A program made the translations under genes and the position numbers. A stretch of 64,000 bases of DNA from Algoriphagus sp. A40 (lineage in GTDB: Bacteria > Bacteroidota > Bacteroidia > Cytophagales > Cyclobacteriaceae): NCBI RefSeq assembly GCF_002002735.1, contig NZ_MUNY01000034.1, positions 62,001-126,000 of the forward strand, given 5' to 3'. Every line of letters begins with the position of its first letter. The stretch's first letter is position 1. Positions 52,214 to 61,640 of this stretch are shown here, in pieces. Below the pieces are notes generated by a model. It did no database searches. It was not told the origin of the DNA and worked only from the letters and a program-made list of their open reading frames with translations.

Positions 52214-53902
52214 TTAGGATTCGTTCAAAATCGCCAAAATGGAGGCTTTCACCTGCTTCAAAATCTCAGCATTTTTTGGACTCGAAGTTTCGATTTCCAG
52301 GATTTTTGGATGAATTGAAGGTTCATAGAAGTCAACCAGCGCTCTTTCAAGTTCCTCCTGATTTTTTACTTTGATATAAAAGAAGCCAAATTCCTCGGCC
52401 AAATGATTGGCGGAAAGCTGCTGTTTTGTTTCAAAAAACTCTTCCAGTTCCGGTTGCCTGGCCGGTCCATCGATCAGTCTGAAAATTCCTCCAGCATGGT
52501 TGTTAAGAATTACGATTCGCAGATTTGCCATACCGTAATTGTGCCAAAATGCGTTGCGGTCGTAGAAAAATGCCATGTCCCCCGTGATTAGTGTCACAGG
52601 ATCTTTAGTAGTAAACGTACATCCGACTGCCGTACTGTTTGATCCGTCAATACCACTTGTTCCGCGGTTACAGATGATTTCCTGATTTCTTTTTCCGAGA
52701 AAATTTACATAACGCACGGCCATAGAATTGGCCAGATGGAGCTTGGAATGTGGAGGGATTTTATTGAGCAGAAAATGCAAAGCCGAATATTCACCAAATT
52801 CCACCTCAGAAAAAACAGTGGGAAGAGCTTGGGAAACTTCTTTTTCCAACGCATTCCATCGAAGTGAAAACGCTTCATCCTGCACCGGAAGATTTTCCTG
52901 TAGCCAGTTCAAAAATCCGACTGGCGAGCAGGCTAAAATCCTTGTCAGGTGTTGAAAAGTGTCTTTGGATTCTCCGTTTGGTTGAATATGCCAATGGGAA
53001 GTTTTTGAGTTTCTGAGGAAAATTTTCAGCGATTTTGAGATGACTGATTTCCCAAAACTAAGAACAAGATCCGGAGCCAAATCGTCATGCAGGCTTTCGT
53101 TCCCCAACCAATGGTCATGCAGGCTGATTGTATTTTCGCTCTGAAGATTGGAGATAGCATCAGTGACTATGACCACATTTTGGTTTTTGGCCAAATGGTC
53201 TAGCAGACTTTGGATCTGGTGATTCGGCTTTTGTTGCCCGGGAACAATCAGCAGGCGCTTGACTTCTGATAGCCGATTTTTGATATTTCTAAGGCTTTCT
53301 TCCGTAAGTTGACTCTGACTGGTGACTGTGGTGAATTCCCTGGGGTGTTCAGGAAACTCAAATTTTTCTCCCTCTGAAGGATAAAAAGGCTCCCGAAGGG
53401 GAATATTGATATGCACAGGCCCGGCTGGAAACTGCCGGGAAAGATTGATGGCTTCATTGACAATCCGGCTTGCATGCCAGATCTGATCTTCATTTGAAAA
53501 TGAATCGGGGAATCGGAAGCTTTTTTTGACATGCTTTCCAAAAACTTCCTCCTGAAAAATAGTTTGTCCATCCCATTGGTCAATCCACTCAGGTGGTCGG
53601 TCGGCGGTCAAGATCAAAAGCGGGATTTGCTGAAAATAGGCCTCAGCAACGGCTGGATAATAATTCAGAGCTGCCGACCCCGAGGTACAAACCAATACGA
53701 CCGGCTGTCCCAGTTGCTGGGCCATGCCCAAGGCGATGAAAGCCGCAGAGCGCTCGTCAGAGATCGTCCGGGAGTGAATATCCGGATGTCGGGCAAAAGC
53801 CAAAGTAAGCGGAGCACATCGCGAACCGGGTGAAAGAATCGCGTTATCAATTCCCTTTTTGGCACAAATGGCTACTAAATCGAGGATGGGCTGGATAATC
53901 AA
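52214..53902 (-). CDS. menD: SEPHCHC synthase MenD
   Basis: A 562-residue thiamine-diphosphate enzyme that joins isochorismate and 2-oxoglutarate in menaquinone synthesis. Marks are AILSPGSRCAPLTLA at the start, VLVCTSGSAALNYYPAVAEA, PVHINIPLREPF, and NRGTSGIDGSNSTAVG with DMAFFYDRNAFW in the cofactor-binding domain. Its ATG overlaps the stop of menF (ATGA), so the two are translationally coupled. Confidence 0.96.
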   Translation of the reverse strand: MIIQPILDLVAICAKKGIDNAILSPGSRCAPLTLAFARHPDIHSRTISDERSAAFIALGMAQQLGQPVVLVCTSGSAALNYYPAVAEAYFQQIPLLILTADRPPEWIDQWDGQTIFQEEVFGKHVKKSFRFPDSFSNEDQIWHASRIVNEAINLSRQFPAGPVHINIPLREPFYPSEGEKFEFPEHPREFTTVTSQSQLTEESLRNIKNRLSEVKRLLIVPGQQKPNHQIQSLLDHLAKNQNVVIVTDAISNLQSENTISLHDHWLGNESLHDDLAPDLVLSFGKSVISKSLKIFLRNSKTSHWHIQPNGESKDTFQHLTRILACSPVGFLNWLQENLPVQDEAFSLRWNALEKEVSQALPTVFSEVEFGEYSALHFLLNKIPPHSKLHLANSMAVRYVNFLGKRNQEIICNRGTSGIDGSNSTAVGCTFTTKDPVTLITGDMAFFYDRNAFWHNYGMANLRIVILNNHAGGIFRLIDGPARQPELEEFFETKQQLSANHLAEEFGFFYIKVKNQEELERALVDFYEPSIHPKILEIETSSPKNAEILKQVKASILAILNES

Positions 53903-55116
53903 GCGCTTGGTGTTTGAATGAATTTACCGATGATCTGACATTTGAGTTCGGTTTCTTCCCATTCTTTTTCAGGATCGGAATCTTCTGTCACCCCGGCACC
54001 GGCGTAGAGAATCGCCTTTTCCCCCCGGATGGATGCAGTTCGGAGATTGACAAAAATCGAGGTTTCTCCCTGAATATTCACTGGTCCGATAAAGCCTGCA
54101 AAAAACGAACGGTCAAAGCCTTCATTTTCCTGCAAAAACTCATGCGCTTCTTTTCTGGGCATCCCACAAACTGCAGAAGTCGGATGAAGCAAATCCAGCA
54201 TCACCGAACCGAGTTGGGGAAAACCAGTTGCTTTCATATCCACCCGGAAATCAGAGCGGAGGTGAAGAAGATTTCCCGCCATCACTGTTTTGGGACCATG
54301 TTCCTCGTACTCTCTGAGTCGGATTTTCTTGAAGCAATCCACGATATAGCGACAGACCAAGGCTTGCTCTTCGATTTCCTTTTGTGTCCAGGCGGCGGAT
54401 TTGAGTGGGTTTTCACCGGAAGCCGGTTGTGTGCCGGCCAAAGCCATGGTGTAGAAATGATCCCCTTTGGTTTCGATCAAAACCTCCGGACTTGCTCCGA
54501 TCCAACTACCAACCTGGGGAATATGGAAAAAATTAACAAATGAATTTGGGTAAGCTTCCAGCATTTTCAGGAAGGATTTTCCCAGGTCAAATTCTTTTGA
54601 AATGGCAATGACTTTGGTTCTTGCCGGTACTACCTTTTCTACAACCCCGGCTTCAATAGCCTCAATTCCCAGTTGAACCAATCGGGTGAAATGGTCTTTT
54701 TGGTCTGCTCCTTTTTGATCCTGAAAATCAGATTTGGATTTTTCTCTAATCAGGCTTTTTACTTTAGCATTGATAACTTCTTTGGAAGGATCCACGGTGG
54801 ATTTGATCCATTCCGGGAAGTCTTCAGCTTCAAGTTCCTGATCCAACTGAAAACTGAAATACTGACTTGATATGATGAAAAAGGCCTTTTTGTCTTCCTG
54901 ATCTGCAAAAGGATGTACAATAAAGCCAGCAGGAAGTTCTTCAAAGCTTAAATTGACCCTTTCAGGATTTTCCCGGTCATCAAGCAAAAATTCAAGTTTC
55001 TGGGATTTGGGTTTTCTCCATACAGCAAATGAACCACCGGATTCCAATCCTTTCAGAAAAAGAAAATCCAAAATTTCAGACTGAGCCGTAAGTGCTAAAG
55101 TATCCGTATTGTTCAT
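53899..55116 (-). CDS. menF: Isochorismate synthase (MenF/EntC family)
   Basis: A 405-residue chorismate-binding enzyme that makes isochorismate. The C-terminal catalytic region has VVPARTKVI, SWIGASPEVLI, MALAGTQPASGE, HPTSAVCGMPRKEA and FAGFIGP. It lies between the hotdog thioesterase and menD, overlapping both by four bases, so it serves menaquinone rather than siderophore synthesis. Confidence 0.95.
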   Translation of the reverse strand: MNNTDTLALTAQSEILDFLFLKGLESGGSFAVWRKPKSQKLEFLLDDRENPERVNLSFEELPAGFIVHPFADQEDKKAFFIISSQYFSFQLDQELEAEDFPEWIKSTVDPSKEVINAKVKSLIREKSKSDFQDQKGADQKDHFTRLVQLGIEAIEAGVVEKVVPARTKVIAISKEFDLGKSFLKMLEAYPNSFVNFFHIPQVGSWIGASPEVLIETKGDHFYTMALAGTQPASGENPLKSAAWTQKEIEEQALVCRYIVDCFKKIRLREYEEHGPKTVMAGNLLHLRSDFRVDMKATGFPQLGSVMLDLLHPTSAVCGMPRKEAHEFLQENEGFDRSFFAGFIGPVNIQGETSIFVNLRTASIRGEKAILYAGAGVTEDSDPEKEWEETELKCQIIGKFIQTPSA

Positions 55117-55535
55117 TTTTTATCCAAAATAGCCATGGTTATCCGGCTAATGCAACACAACTGACCTGCTTCGTTGTAGATTTTAATTTCCCAAATTTGG
55201 GTTGTTTTTCCGACATGAATCGGCTTTGCAACTCCTTTTACTTTGCCCTCTCTTACCGCTTTGATGTGGTTGGCGTTGATTTCCAAGCCTACGCAAGCCT
55301 GCTTTGTTTGATCGATAGTCAGGGACGAGGCCAAACTTCCCAGGGTTTCCGCCAGGGTGACATTCGCTCCTCCGTGTAACAAGCCCATGGGTTGCTTGGT
55401 TCGATGATCTACTGGCATGGTGGCTTCCAAATAATCCTCCCCAATACCTGTAAACTCAATTCCCAGATGTTTGATCATGGTTTCCGAACTGGTAGAATTC
55501 AGGTGTTCCAGAGAGGGAAGAGAAAGAAAAACCAT
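55113..55535 (-). CDS. Hotdog-fold thioesterase, likely DHNA-CoA thioesterase (MenI)
   Basis: A 140-residue PaaI/YbdB-type thioesterase. The active-site pattern QPMGLLHGGANVTLAETLGS contains the expected catalytic Glu63. Its stop overlaps the menF start (ATGA), giving the order thioesterase-menF-menD. This context makes hydrolysis of 1,4-dihydroxy-2-naphthoyl-CoA probable (the step after MenB). The family alone would also allow other acyl-CoA substrates. Confidence 0.9.
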   Translation of the reverse strand: MVFLSLPSLEHLNSTSSETMIKHLGIEFTGIGEDYLEATMPVDHRTKQPMGLLHGGANVTLAETLGSLASSLTIDQTKQACVGLEINANHIKAVREGKVKGVAKPIHVGKTTQIWEIKIYNEAGQLCCISRITMAILDKK

Positions 55536-55588
55536 TAAAATGTGGGTTAAATGAAGTTTATTTGGGCTCCGGACAAAAATAAAGAAAC

Positions 55589-56218
55589 TTGAACCGAAAA
55601 AAAATTTACCTGGTCAGACACGGGCAGACTGACTTTAATCTACAGGGAGTAGTACAGGGTAGTGGAATCGATGCGCCGATCAATGCAACAGGAAGAGCTC
55701 AGGCCAATGGATTTTTTGAAGCTTACAAGGATATCACCTTTGATCAGGCCTATCATACCGCTTTGATCCGGACTAAGCAGTCCATCCAACAGTTTATTGA
55801 TTTGGGGATTCCGACTCAAGCCTTGCCTGAGCTAAATGAGATTTCCTGGGGGGATTATGAAGGAACTCCTATGACTCCCGAGGAGGGTCAATATTATCAA
55901 CACATGCTTCATCAGTGGCAGCAGGGAAATTTGGACTATGCAATCGCTGGAGGCGAAAGTCCGAATATAGTCGCAGAAAGGATGAGAAAGGGAATCCACA
56001 AAATCCTTAGCGGTCCGGGTGAAACAATTTTGGTTTGCATGCATGGAAGGGCAATGCGGATTTTCCTTAGCTTGATTTTGAATTATGACATGCGGTATAT
56101 GGACCAGTTTGAGCACAATAACCTGTGCCTTTACCTGCTCGAGCAATTACCGGATGATACTTTTGTGGTGAGGAAATTTAATGACCGGGAGCACTTAAAG
56201 ACCTTAAGTCTGATTTAG
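55589..56218 (+). CDS. Histidine phosphatase family protein (phosphoglycerate mutase-like), TTG start
   Basis: A 209-residue protein. The RHG motif VRHGQTD at 10-16 has the phosphorylated His11. The second catalytic motif is VCMHGRAMR near residue 150. The start must be the TTG at 55589, because a stop lies just before and no ATG comes ahead of the RHG motif. It could be a sugar phosphatase, an alpha-ribazole phosphatase or a mutase; nothing around decides it. Its last 41 bases overlap the convergent gene at 56178. Confidence 0.9.
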   Translation: MNRKKIYLVRHGQTDFNLQGVVQGSGIDAPINATGRAQANGFFEAYKDITFDQAYHTALIRTKQSIQQFIDLGIPTQALPELNEISWGDYEGTPMTPEEGQYYQHMLHQWQQGNLDYAIAGGESPNIVAERMRKGIHKILSGPGETILVCMHGRAMRIFLSLILNYDMRYMDQFEHNNLCLYLLEQLPDDTFVVRKFNDREHLKTLSLI

Positions 56219-56618
56219 CAGCTTTGGCAGCCTTTTTCTTGGCAAGAAGGCTTTCCTCATACATGGCAAGGTATTTCTCGTGGAGGTTTTTGTTTTCGGT
56301 CAGATCAAAAAGACGGAAGGCAATTTGTTGAAGCTGGACTTTTTGTCCGTTCTCCAGGTCAACCAAAAACTCACCCAAAAAACACTCATCGAAATCACAG
56401 GAAGGGATCTCTATGATTAGGGCCAATTCCGAGTTTCCGGAATAATGCAAAGTGGAAAATGCAGAAGAAAATTGTGATTCAATATCCCGAATATTGGTTT
56501 TGAGATCCTTTAATTCTTTGCTTTTGAAAAGCACCAAAAAAGTTTTGGATTCGGGATTTTTTGCAAAAACCGAAGTGCAGCAAATCAGGGCTAAAAGGAG
56601 AGTTGCGAACTTTTTCAT
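56178..56618 (-). CDS. Exported protein of unknown function
   Basis: A 146-residue protein with a clear Sec signal (about 1-19, KKFATLLLALICCTSVFA). The mature part is mixed alpha/beta (TFLVLFKSKELKDLKTNIRD) with the pair of Cys in SCDFDECF, and ends in a Lys/Ala-rich helix (LLAKKKAAKAAKS). The start at 56618 is chosen because it puts the signal at the front. I do not recognise a family. Confidence 0.75.
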   Translation of the reverse strand: MKKFATLLLALICCTSVFAKNPESKTFLVLFKSKELKDLKTNIRDIESQFSSAFSTLHYSGNSELALIIEIPSCDFDECFLGEFLVDLENGQKVQLQQIAFRLFDLTENKNLHEKYLAMYEESLLAKKKAAKAAKSDLRSLSAPGH

Positions 56619-56667
56619 TGCGAGCAATATACCATATAAAAACCCGACAAAGCAATACATTTTGACA

Positions 56668-56703
56668 TAAAAAAAATCCCCGAAGTATCAACTCCGGGGA
56701 TTT
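56668..56703 (-). terminator. Terminator after the zinc-ribbon gene
   Basis: On the minus strand AAATCCCCGGAGT pairs with ACTTCGGGGATTT through a TGAT loop and is followed by eight T. It lies just after the gene ending at 56723. Confidence 0.85.
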
Positions 56704-56722
56704 CTCTTGTGTAAATATTGGA

Positions 56723-57493
56723 TTAAGCTTTCGCTGTTCTTCTTTTAGCTTTTGCGCCTTCTTCCTCTATTTCATCTTCAACACCGGCAAGGATTCTTCC
56801 GCAGTGTTCACAGACGATCAATTTTTTCTTTTCCCGGATATCAGCCTGTCTTTGAGGTGGTACAGTGTTGAAACAACCTCCGCAAGCGCCTCTTTTAACC
56901 ATTACCACAGCAAGGCCATTTTTGGCATTTGCTCTGATTTTAGTGTATGACTTCACCAATCTGTCCTCCACTTTTTTCATTGCTTTATCTCGCTCAGCGC
57001 GAAGCTTGGATTCATCTGATTCACTTTCAGAAACGATGGTATCCAGTTCTTCCTTTTTCAGGTCGAGATCCTTCTGACGATCTTTCATCAAATTGTTCAG
57101 CTCATCCAAATCGGTCTTCTTCTGCTCGATTTTTACTCCTGATTCAGCAATTTTCTTCTTAGAGACCTGGATTTCGAGATCCTGAAGTTCCAGTTCCTTG
57201 GTGATGGCATCGTACTCACGGTTGTTCCGTACGTTCATCTGTTGTTCCTGGTACTTTTTGATCAGCTTCTCAGACTCCTTGATGTTTTCCTTAAACCGCT
57301 TGATATCGTCTTCGAAAGAGTCGATATCATTCTGGAATTTTTCGAGTCGTGTTTCGTAGCCTGCTATCTCATCTTCAAGGTCCTGAACTTCCTCAGGAAG
57401 TGCGCCTCTTACTTTTACGATGGCATCTAGTCTTGAATCTATAAGTTGAAGGTTGTAGATAGCTTCTAGCTTTTGTGCTACTGTACTTTCCAT
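56723..57493 (-). CDS. Coiled-coil zinc-ribbon protein (CT398/YbgI-linked family)
   Basis: A 256-residue protein. Residues about 25-180 form a long charged coiled coil. The C-terminal zinc ribbon has Cys204-x2-Cys207 (CGGC) and Cys228-x2-Cys231 (CEHC). The family (zf-RING_7, formerly DUF164) is thought to bind nucleic acid; structural work on relatives supports a nucleic-acid role. It lies three bases downstream of the Nif3-like gene, a pairing that is widely conserved in bacteria. Confidence 0.93.
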   Translation of the reverse strand: MESTVAQKLEAIYNLQLIDSRLDAIVKVRGALPEEVQDLEDEIAGYETRLEKFQNDIDSFEDDIKRFKENIKESEKLIKKYQEQQMNVRNNREYDAITKELELQDLEIQVSKKKIAESGVKIEQKKTDLDELNNLMKDRQKDLDLKKEELDTIVSESESDESKLRAERDKAMKKVEDRLVKSYTKIRANAKNGLAVVMVKRGACGGCFNTVPPQRQADIREKKKLIVCEHCGRILAGVEDEIEEEGAKAKRRTAKA

Positions 57494-57496
57494 GTA

Positions 57497-58597
57497 CTAT
57501 CGGTAGGATGTGGGATTAGTAACTACTTTTGTCAAATAGAGTGCAATATTAGGGAAATTTTGTGACAAAAGCTCCCCCAATAATTCTTTTGTGAAAATTT
57601 CACTCTCATAATGCCCGATGTCGCACAGGATTAACTGGCCCTCAGCATCAAAAAACTCATGATACTTGACGTCAGCCGTCACAAACACATCCGCTCCCGA
57701 TCGCTTGGCTTCTGAAAGAAGAAAAATTCCTGCACCACCGCAGACCGCTACTTTGCTGATTTTTTTTCCGGTTAAAGTTGTGTGCTTAAGTACTTTAAGA
57801 TTCATTTTTTCCTTTAAATAATCCAAAAAATCCAAGCCTTCCATCAGCTGTTCTAACACACCTATCATCCCGGCTCCGACTTCCTGATTTTCATTTTCCA
57901 AAACAGAAAGGTAATAGGCGACTTCCTCATAGGGGTGTGCTTTTTTCATGGCAGAAATGATCCGGTTGCTCTGAAAGGCAGGAAGAATCACCTCCACCCG
58001 TACTTCCTTTTCATATTGTGGAATTCCTCTTTGTCCGATATGAGGATTGGCCTTTTCACTTGGGGTATAGGTGCCCATGCCTTCCACCTGAAAAGAACAA
58101 TCCCTGTATTCCCCGATTTGACCTGCTCCAGCTGCAAATACCGCATCCAGCACACTGTTTTTGTTCTCATCCGGCACAAAGAATACCAGTTTGTTCAGAA
58201 TTTGTTTTTTGGGTTGGAGGATTTTAGTGTTGGTCAGCCCCAGGCGGTCACAGATTCTCTTGTTAACTCCTGTTGCCACATGATCCAGGTTGGTGTGAAT
58301 GGCATAGATCGCTATGTCGTTTTTAATGGCTTTGATGACTGTGCGCTCCACATAGTTTTTTCCGGTAAGACTTTTCAGTCCCTTGAAAACAATCGGATGA
58401 TGGGCCACGATCAGGTTGGCGCCAAGGCTGATGGCTTCTTCTACCACATCCTCCGTGCAGTCCAGTGTACAGAGGATTCCTTTTGTGGCAGCATTTCGGT
58501 CACCACAGATTAGCGTTGCATTGTCATAGCTTTCCTGGTAAGCCGGCGGAGCCAATGCTTCTAGGTAAGAAATCACATCCTGAATCCTGTATCCCAT
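57497..58597 (-). CDS. Nif3-like dinuclear metal center protein
   Basis: A 366-residue protein of the NIF3/YbgI family. Metal ligands are in VAHHPIVFKG (His66, His67) and HTNLDH (His101, Asp105), with more in the C-terminal half (DIGHYESE). The middle insertion (about 135-235) is the PII-like CutA-type domain found in the longer members. The family is listed as GTP cyclohydrolase 1 type 2, but its true reaction is uncertain. I chose the ATG at 58597, as MGYRIQDVI fits the family start. Confidence 0.93.
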   Translation of the reverse strand: MGYRIQDVISYLEALAPPAYQESYDNATLICGDRNAATKGILCTLDCTEDVVEEAISLGANLIVAHHPIVFKGLKSLTGKNYVERTVIKAIKNDIAIYAIHTNLDHVATGVNKRICDRLGLTNTKILQPKKQILNKLVFFVPDENKNSVLDAVFAAGAGQIGEYRDCSFQVEGMGTYTPSEKANPHIGQRGIPQYEKEVRVEVILPAFQSNRIISAMKKAHPYEEVAYYLSVLENENQEVGAGMIGVLEQLMEGLDFLDYLKEKMNLKVLKHTTLTGKKISKVAVCGGAGIFLLSEAKRSGADVFVTADVKYHEFFDAEGQLILCDIGHYESEIFTKELLGELLSQNFPNIALYLTKVVTNPTSYR

Positions 58598-58638
58598 AAT
58601 TTTTCTTTTTCTTTGGTCAAAAATAGCAATTCCTGCCA

Positions 58639-59685
58639 ATGCCGTGGTATGCCTTTCTGCTTGCTCCCTTTGCACTGATTTTTCGGATAATCACCGGCAT
58701 TCGTAATTTCCTTTACGATCAACAAATCCTGAAAAGCTTCAAATCCCCAATCCCAACATTGGTGGTGGGGAACCTGAGTGTTGGTGGAACCGGAAAGACG
58801 CCAATGGTGGAATTTCTCATCCGGAATCTCAATGGAGATTTTGAGCTGGTTTCTTTGAGCAGGGGCTATGGGAGAAAAACCAAAGGCTTTCTTCAGGCAA
58901 AAAGCAGTAGCAAAGCAGAGGAAATCGGAGACGAACCGCTCCAGATTTTTCGAAAATTTGAAGAGAAAGTGCCTGTTTTTGTTAGCGAAGACAGGGTGAA
59001 TGCTTTGGAGAAAATCTCCAAGATTTCTACCAAAACTGAGTTGGTAATTTTGGATGATGCCTTTCAGCACAGGAAATTGAAAGGAGATTTTTATTGCTTG
59101 TTGACGCCTTTCGATTCTCCATTTTCAGGAGATTTTCTTTTGCCGATGGGAAGACTGAGGGAAAGCCGACATGGTGCCAATCGTGCCGACTTGGTAGTGG
59201 TGACAAAATGCCCTGAAGCTATTTCGCGAACACAAAAGGAGAAAATGGAAGGTAGTTTACGTTGCTATTTAAAAAATGGAATTCCGGTGCTTTTCTCCAA
59301 AATAGGATATGGCGACCCGTATCCTGTTGAACCTACCAAAGCTTTTTCAGGTTCGGTTATTCTGGTTTCGGGATTGGCTGACGACCGTCAATTTGTTACT
59401 TACTGCAAAAGTAACTTCAGGGTACTGGACGTGTTGTCATTTCCGGATCATTACAGTTATCAAAAATCAGATCTGGAGAAGATAGCCAGGCTTTCAGAAA
59501 AACACCTTGGCCAAAAGCCCGTTTTACTTTCTACAGAAAAAGACGCCGTCAAACTTAAATCTCTGGCTAATCAGGGATTTTTGGGGGAAATTCCGATTTT
59601 TGTGCTGCCCATCGAGGCCAAATTCGAATCAGAAGACAAGCAAATGCTGCTCAGCTACATCAGGGAAAAATTCAGAAAGAAGTGA
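58639..59685 (+). CDS. lpxK: Tetraacyldisaccharide 4'-kinase LpxK
   Basis: A 348-residue membrane-associated P-loop kinase that phosphorylates lipid A disaccharide. The N-terminal helix (about 4-19) anchors it. The ATP motif is VGNLSVGGTGKTP, with Walker A about 47-54, and the family motifs LSRGYGRKTKG, DDAFQHR and MGRLRESRHGANRAD are present. Its TGA overlaps a GTG that starts the porin gene, so they are coupled. Confidence 0.96.
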   Translation: MPWYAFLLAPFALIFRIITGIRNFLYDQQILKSFKSPIPTLVVGNLSVGGTGKTPMVEFLIRNLNGDFELVSLSRGYGRKTKGFLQAKSSSKAEEIGDEPLQIFRKFEEKVPVFVSEDRVNALEKISKISTKTELVILDDAFQHRKLKGDFYCLLTPFDSPFSGDFLLPMGRLRESRHGANRADLVVVTKCPEAISRTQKEKMEGSLRCYLKNGIPVLFSKIGYGDPYPVEPTKAFSGSVILVSGLADDRQFVTYCKSNFRVLDVLSFPDHYSYQKSDLEKIARLSEKHLGQKPVLLSTEKDAVKLKSLANQGFLGEIPIFVLPIEAKFESEDKQMLLSYIREKFRKK

Positions 59686-61640
59686 ACAGAAGAGGTTTAG
59701 TCTTTGGAATTTTATTCGTCTTGCTGGCATTTCAGCCACTTTTTGGTCAGCGCCCACTTCCCCAGAGGCAAACTAATGTGGGAGCAGGACAAACAGCAAG
59801 GCCAGGTAGAGAATTGGTTGACCCTGAAGAGGAGGAGGAAGCCGATGGACGAAGACCACTCTTGGATGATAGTACCCGGCAGGTGTATGGCCCAAAGACC
59901 TCACTTTTTTACTTCGAAAAAGATCTAAAGCGAAACCGGCTCCTGTTGTACGAGCAGGATACAGCCCTGACCAATTTCCACAACTACGATCCTGTGGCAA
60001 AAGGCGGCTGGAAATATCAGGACCTGGGAAATATAGGAAGTGCGGCAAAGCCAGTTTTCTTCGAAATTCCGGAAATGATCGGCCTTCGATCCGGATTCCA
60101 TGCCTATGATCTGTATTACCAAGATCCGGCAAAGCGGAGGTATTTTGATACCAAATCCCCTTTTACGGAGATGTCGGCGTTTTTTGGGGGCGGCAACCGC
60201 AATATGCTGGACATCGCTTTTGCCCGAAATGTCACGCCCAAATGGAACCTGGGTTTCGAGTTGCATACCGAGCGAATCCGGAAGACCCTCAATCCTGTGG
60301 ATCGGGACGATCACATGGTCGAACAAAATGCCTATACGGTTCACACCAATTACCGCTCAGAAAATGGGAAGTATTGGGTGTTGGGAGCTTTCTCCAGAAT
60401 GCGCCATGTGGTTTATGAGATTGGCGGAATTATCCCTCCTGACGTAGATCCCACCTCACTTTATTTCACCTATGAAGATGCCAAAGTTTGGCTTCATAAT
60501 TCAAGAGCCAGGGATTTGCGGCAAGACTATCACATCTACCACGAGTACAAGCTGGGAAATGGGTTGCAGATCTACCACACCTTTGACAACAAAAATCAGA
60601 ACGTAGTTTTCGAATCAGACTTGACGACTTCCGATGCGCTGTTTTTCAATGAGGATAGACTCAATGAGCAACAGGATACCACCCGTAACGAAAGTGATTT
60701 TGAAGAGTGGAAAAACGAGTTGGGAATCAAAGGATCTTACAAGGGCTTTTACTACAATGCCTTTACCAGAATCCGAAACGGAAGAATGGAAAGTCCTTTT
60801 TTCCCGGATAAAAAGGAAGCTTTCAATGAGGTATTCATCGGCGGGGAACTCATCGGCAAAATCTCCGAAAAGTGGGCACTAAGCGCAGATGGAGAATACC
60901 TGATTCCGGGTGCATTCCGAATTCACGGGCTTTTCGTTTCTCCCTGGCTGGAGCTGGAATACACCAAAGCCGTCTATAAACCCACTTCCCAACAGCAGAT
61001 TTACTTTGGAAATCATTATCAGTGGAGCAACGACTTTGACAACATCGGTGTCGATCAGATCAAAGGACGGATCAAACTGGACTTCAACAAGATCAGCCTG
61101 AGACCCAACCTGACGATCAACAGAGTGAATAATTATGTGTTCTTCAACGAAGACAGGATGGCGACTCAAGCGTCAGGTGAGGCTTATATGCTGATGCCGG
61201 GACTGATTGCCAACATTCAGATTGGGAAGAAATTCCGATGGGATTCCGAAGTAATATTTACCGAGATCTCCGGCGAAGGGGCGGATAACTTCAGAGTTCC
61301 ACAATTCTATGCGAACACCCGGTTCTACTTTGACAGCCCGATGTTCAATGACAATGTCGTTGTGCAGTTAGGAATCGACGTGAGGTACAAGTCCGTCTAC
61401 TATGCGGAGGCGTATAATCCTTCATTTCAGCAGTTTTACCTACAAAATTCCTTTGAGGTCTATGCCTATCCGGTTGCAGATCTGTTTCTTGATTTTAGGA
61501 TCAACCGCACCCGAGTGCTGTTCAAATACAATCACCTCAATTCAGGTTTGATGCAACAGGAAGGCTACTTCGTAACACCTGATTATACCGGTTACCGCTC
61601 TTTTCTTGATTTGGGGATTACCTGGTATTTGTTTGATTGA
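59682..61640 (+). CDS. Putative outer-membrane porin (Bacteroidota-type), GTG start
   Basis: A 652-residue protein with a signal peptide (about 1-22, ending LFGQ) starting at GTG 59682. It belongs to the putative-porin family of Bacteroidota, recognised by the leader with PLLDDSTRQVYGPKTSLFYFE, the GDxNG-like LGNIGSAAKPVFFE, SEMSAFFGGGNRNMLDI-like early strands, and the final F. The rest is a long alternating barrel pattern with aromatic residues. It may be a channel or adhesin. It is translationally coupled to lpxK (GTGA). Confidence 0.88.
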   Translation: MNRRGLVFGILFVLLAFQPLFGQRPLPQRQTNVGAGQTARPGRELVDPEEEEEADGRRPLLDDSTRQVYGPKTSLFYFEKDLKRNRLLLYEQDTALTNFHNYDPVAKGGWKYQDLGNIGSAAKPVFFEIPEMIGLRSGFHAYDLYYQDPAKRRYFDTKSPFTEMSAFFGGGNRNMLDIAFARNVTPKWNLGFELHTERIRKTLNPVDRDDHMVEQNAYTVHTNYRSENGKYWVLGAFSRMRHVVYEIGGIIPPDVDPTSLYFTYEDAKVWLHNSRARDLRQDYHIYHEYKLGNGLQIYHTFDNKNQNVVFESDLTTSDALFFNEDRLNEQQDTTRNESDFEEWKNELGIKGSYKGFYYNAFTRIRNGRMESPFFPDKKEAFNEVFIGGELIGKISEKWALSADGEYLIPGAFRIHGLFVSPWLELEYTKAVYKPTSQQQIYFGNHYQWSNDFDNIGVDQIKGRIKLDFNKISLRPNLTINRVNNYVFFNEDRMATQASGEAYMLMPGLIANIQIGKKFRWDSEVIFTEISGEGADNFRVPQFYANTRFYFDSPMFNDNVVVQLGIDVRYKSVYYAEAYNPSFQQFYLQNSFEVYAYPVADLFLDFRINRTRVLFKYNHLNSGLMQQEGYFVTPDYTGYRSFLDLGITWYLFD

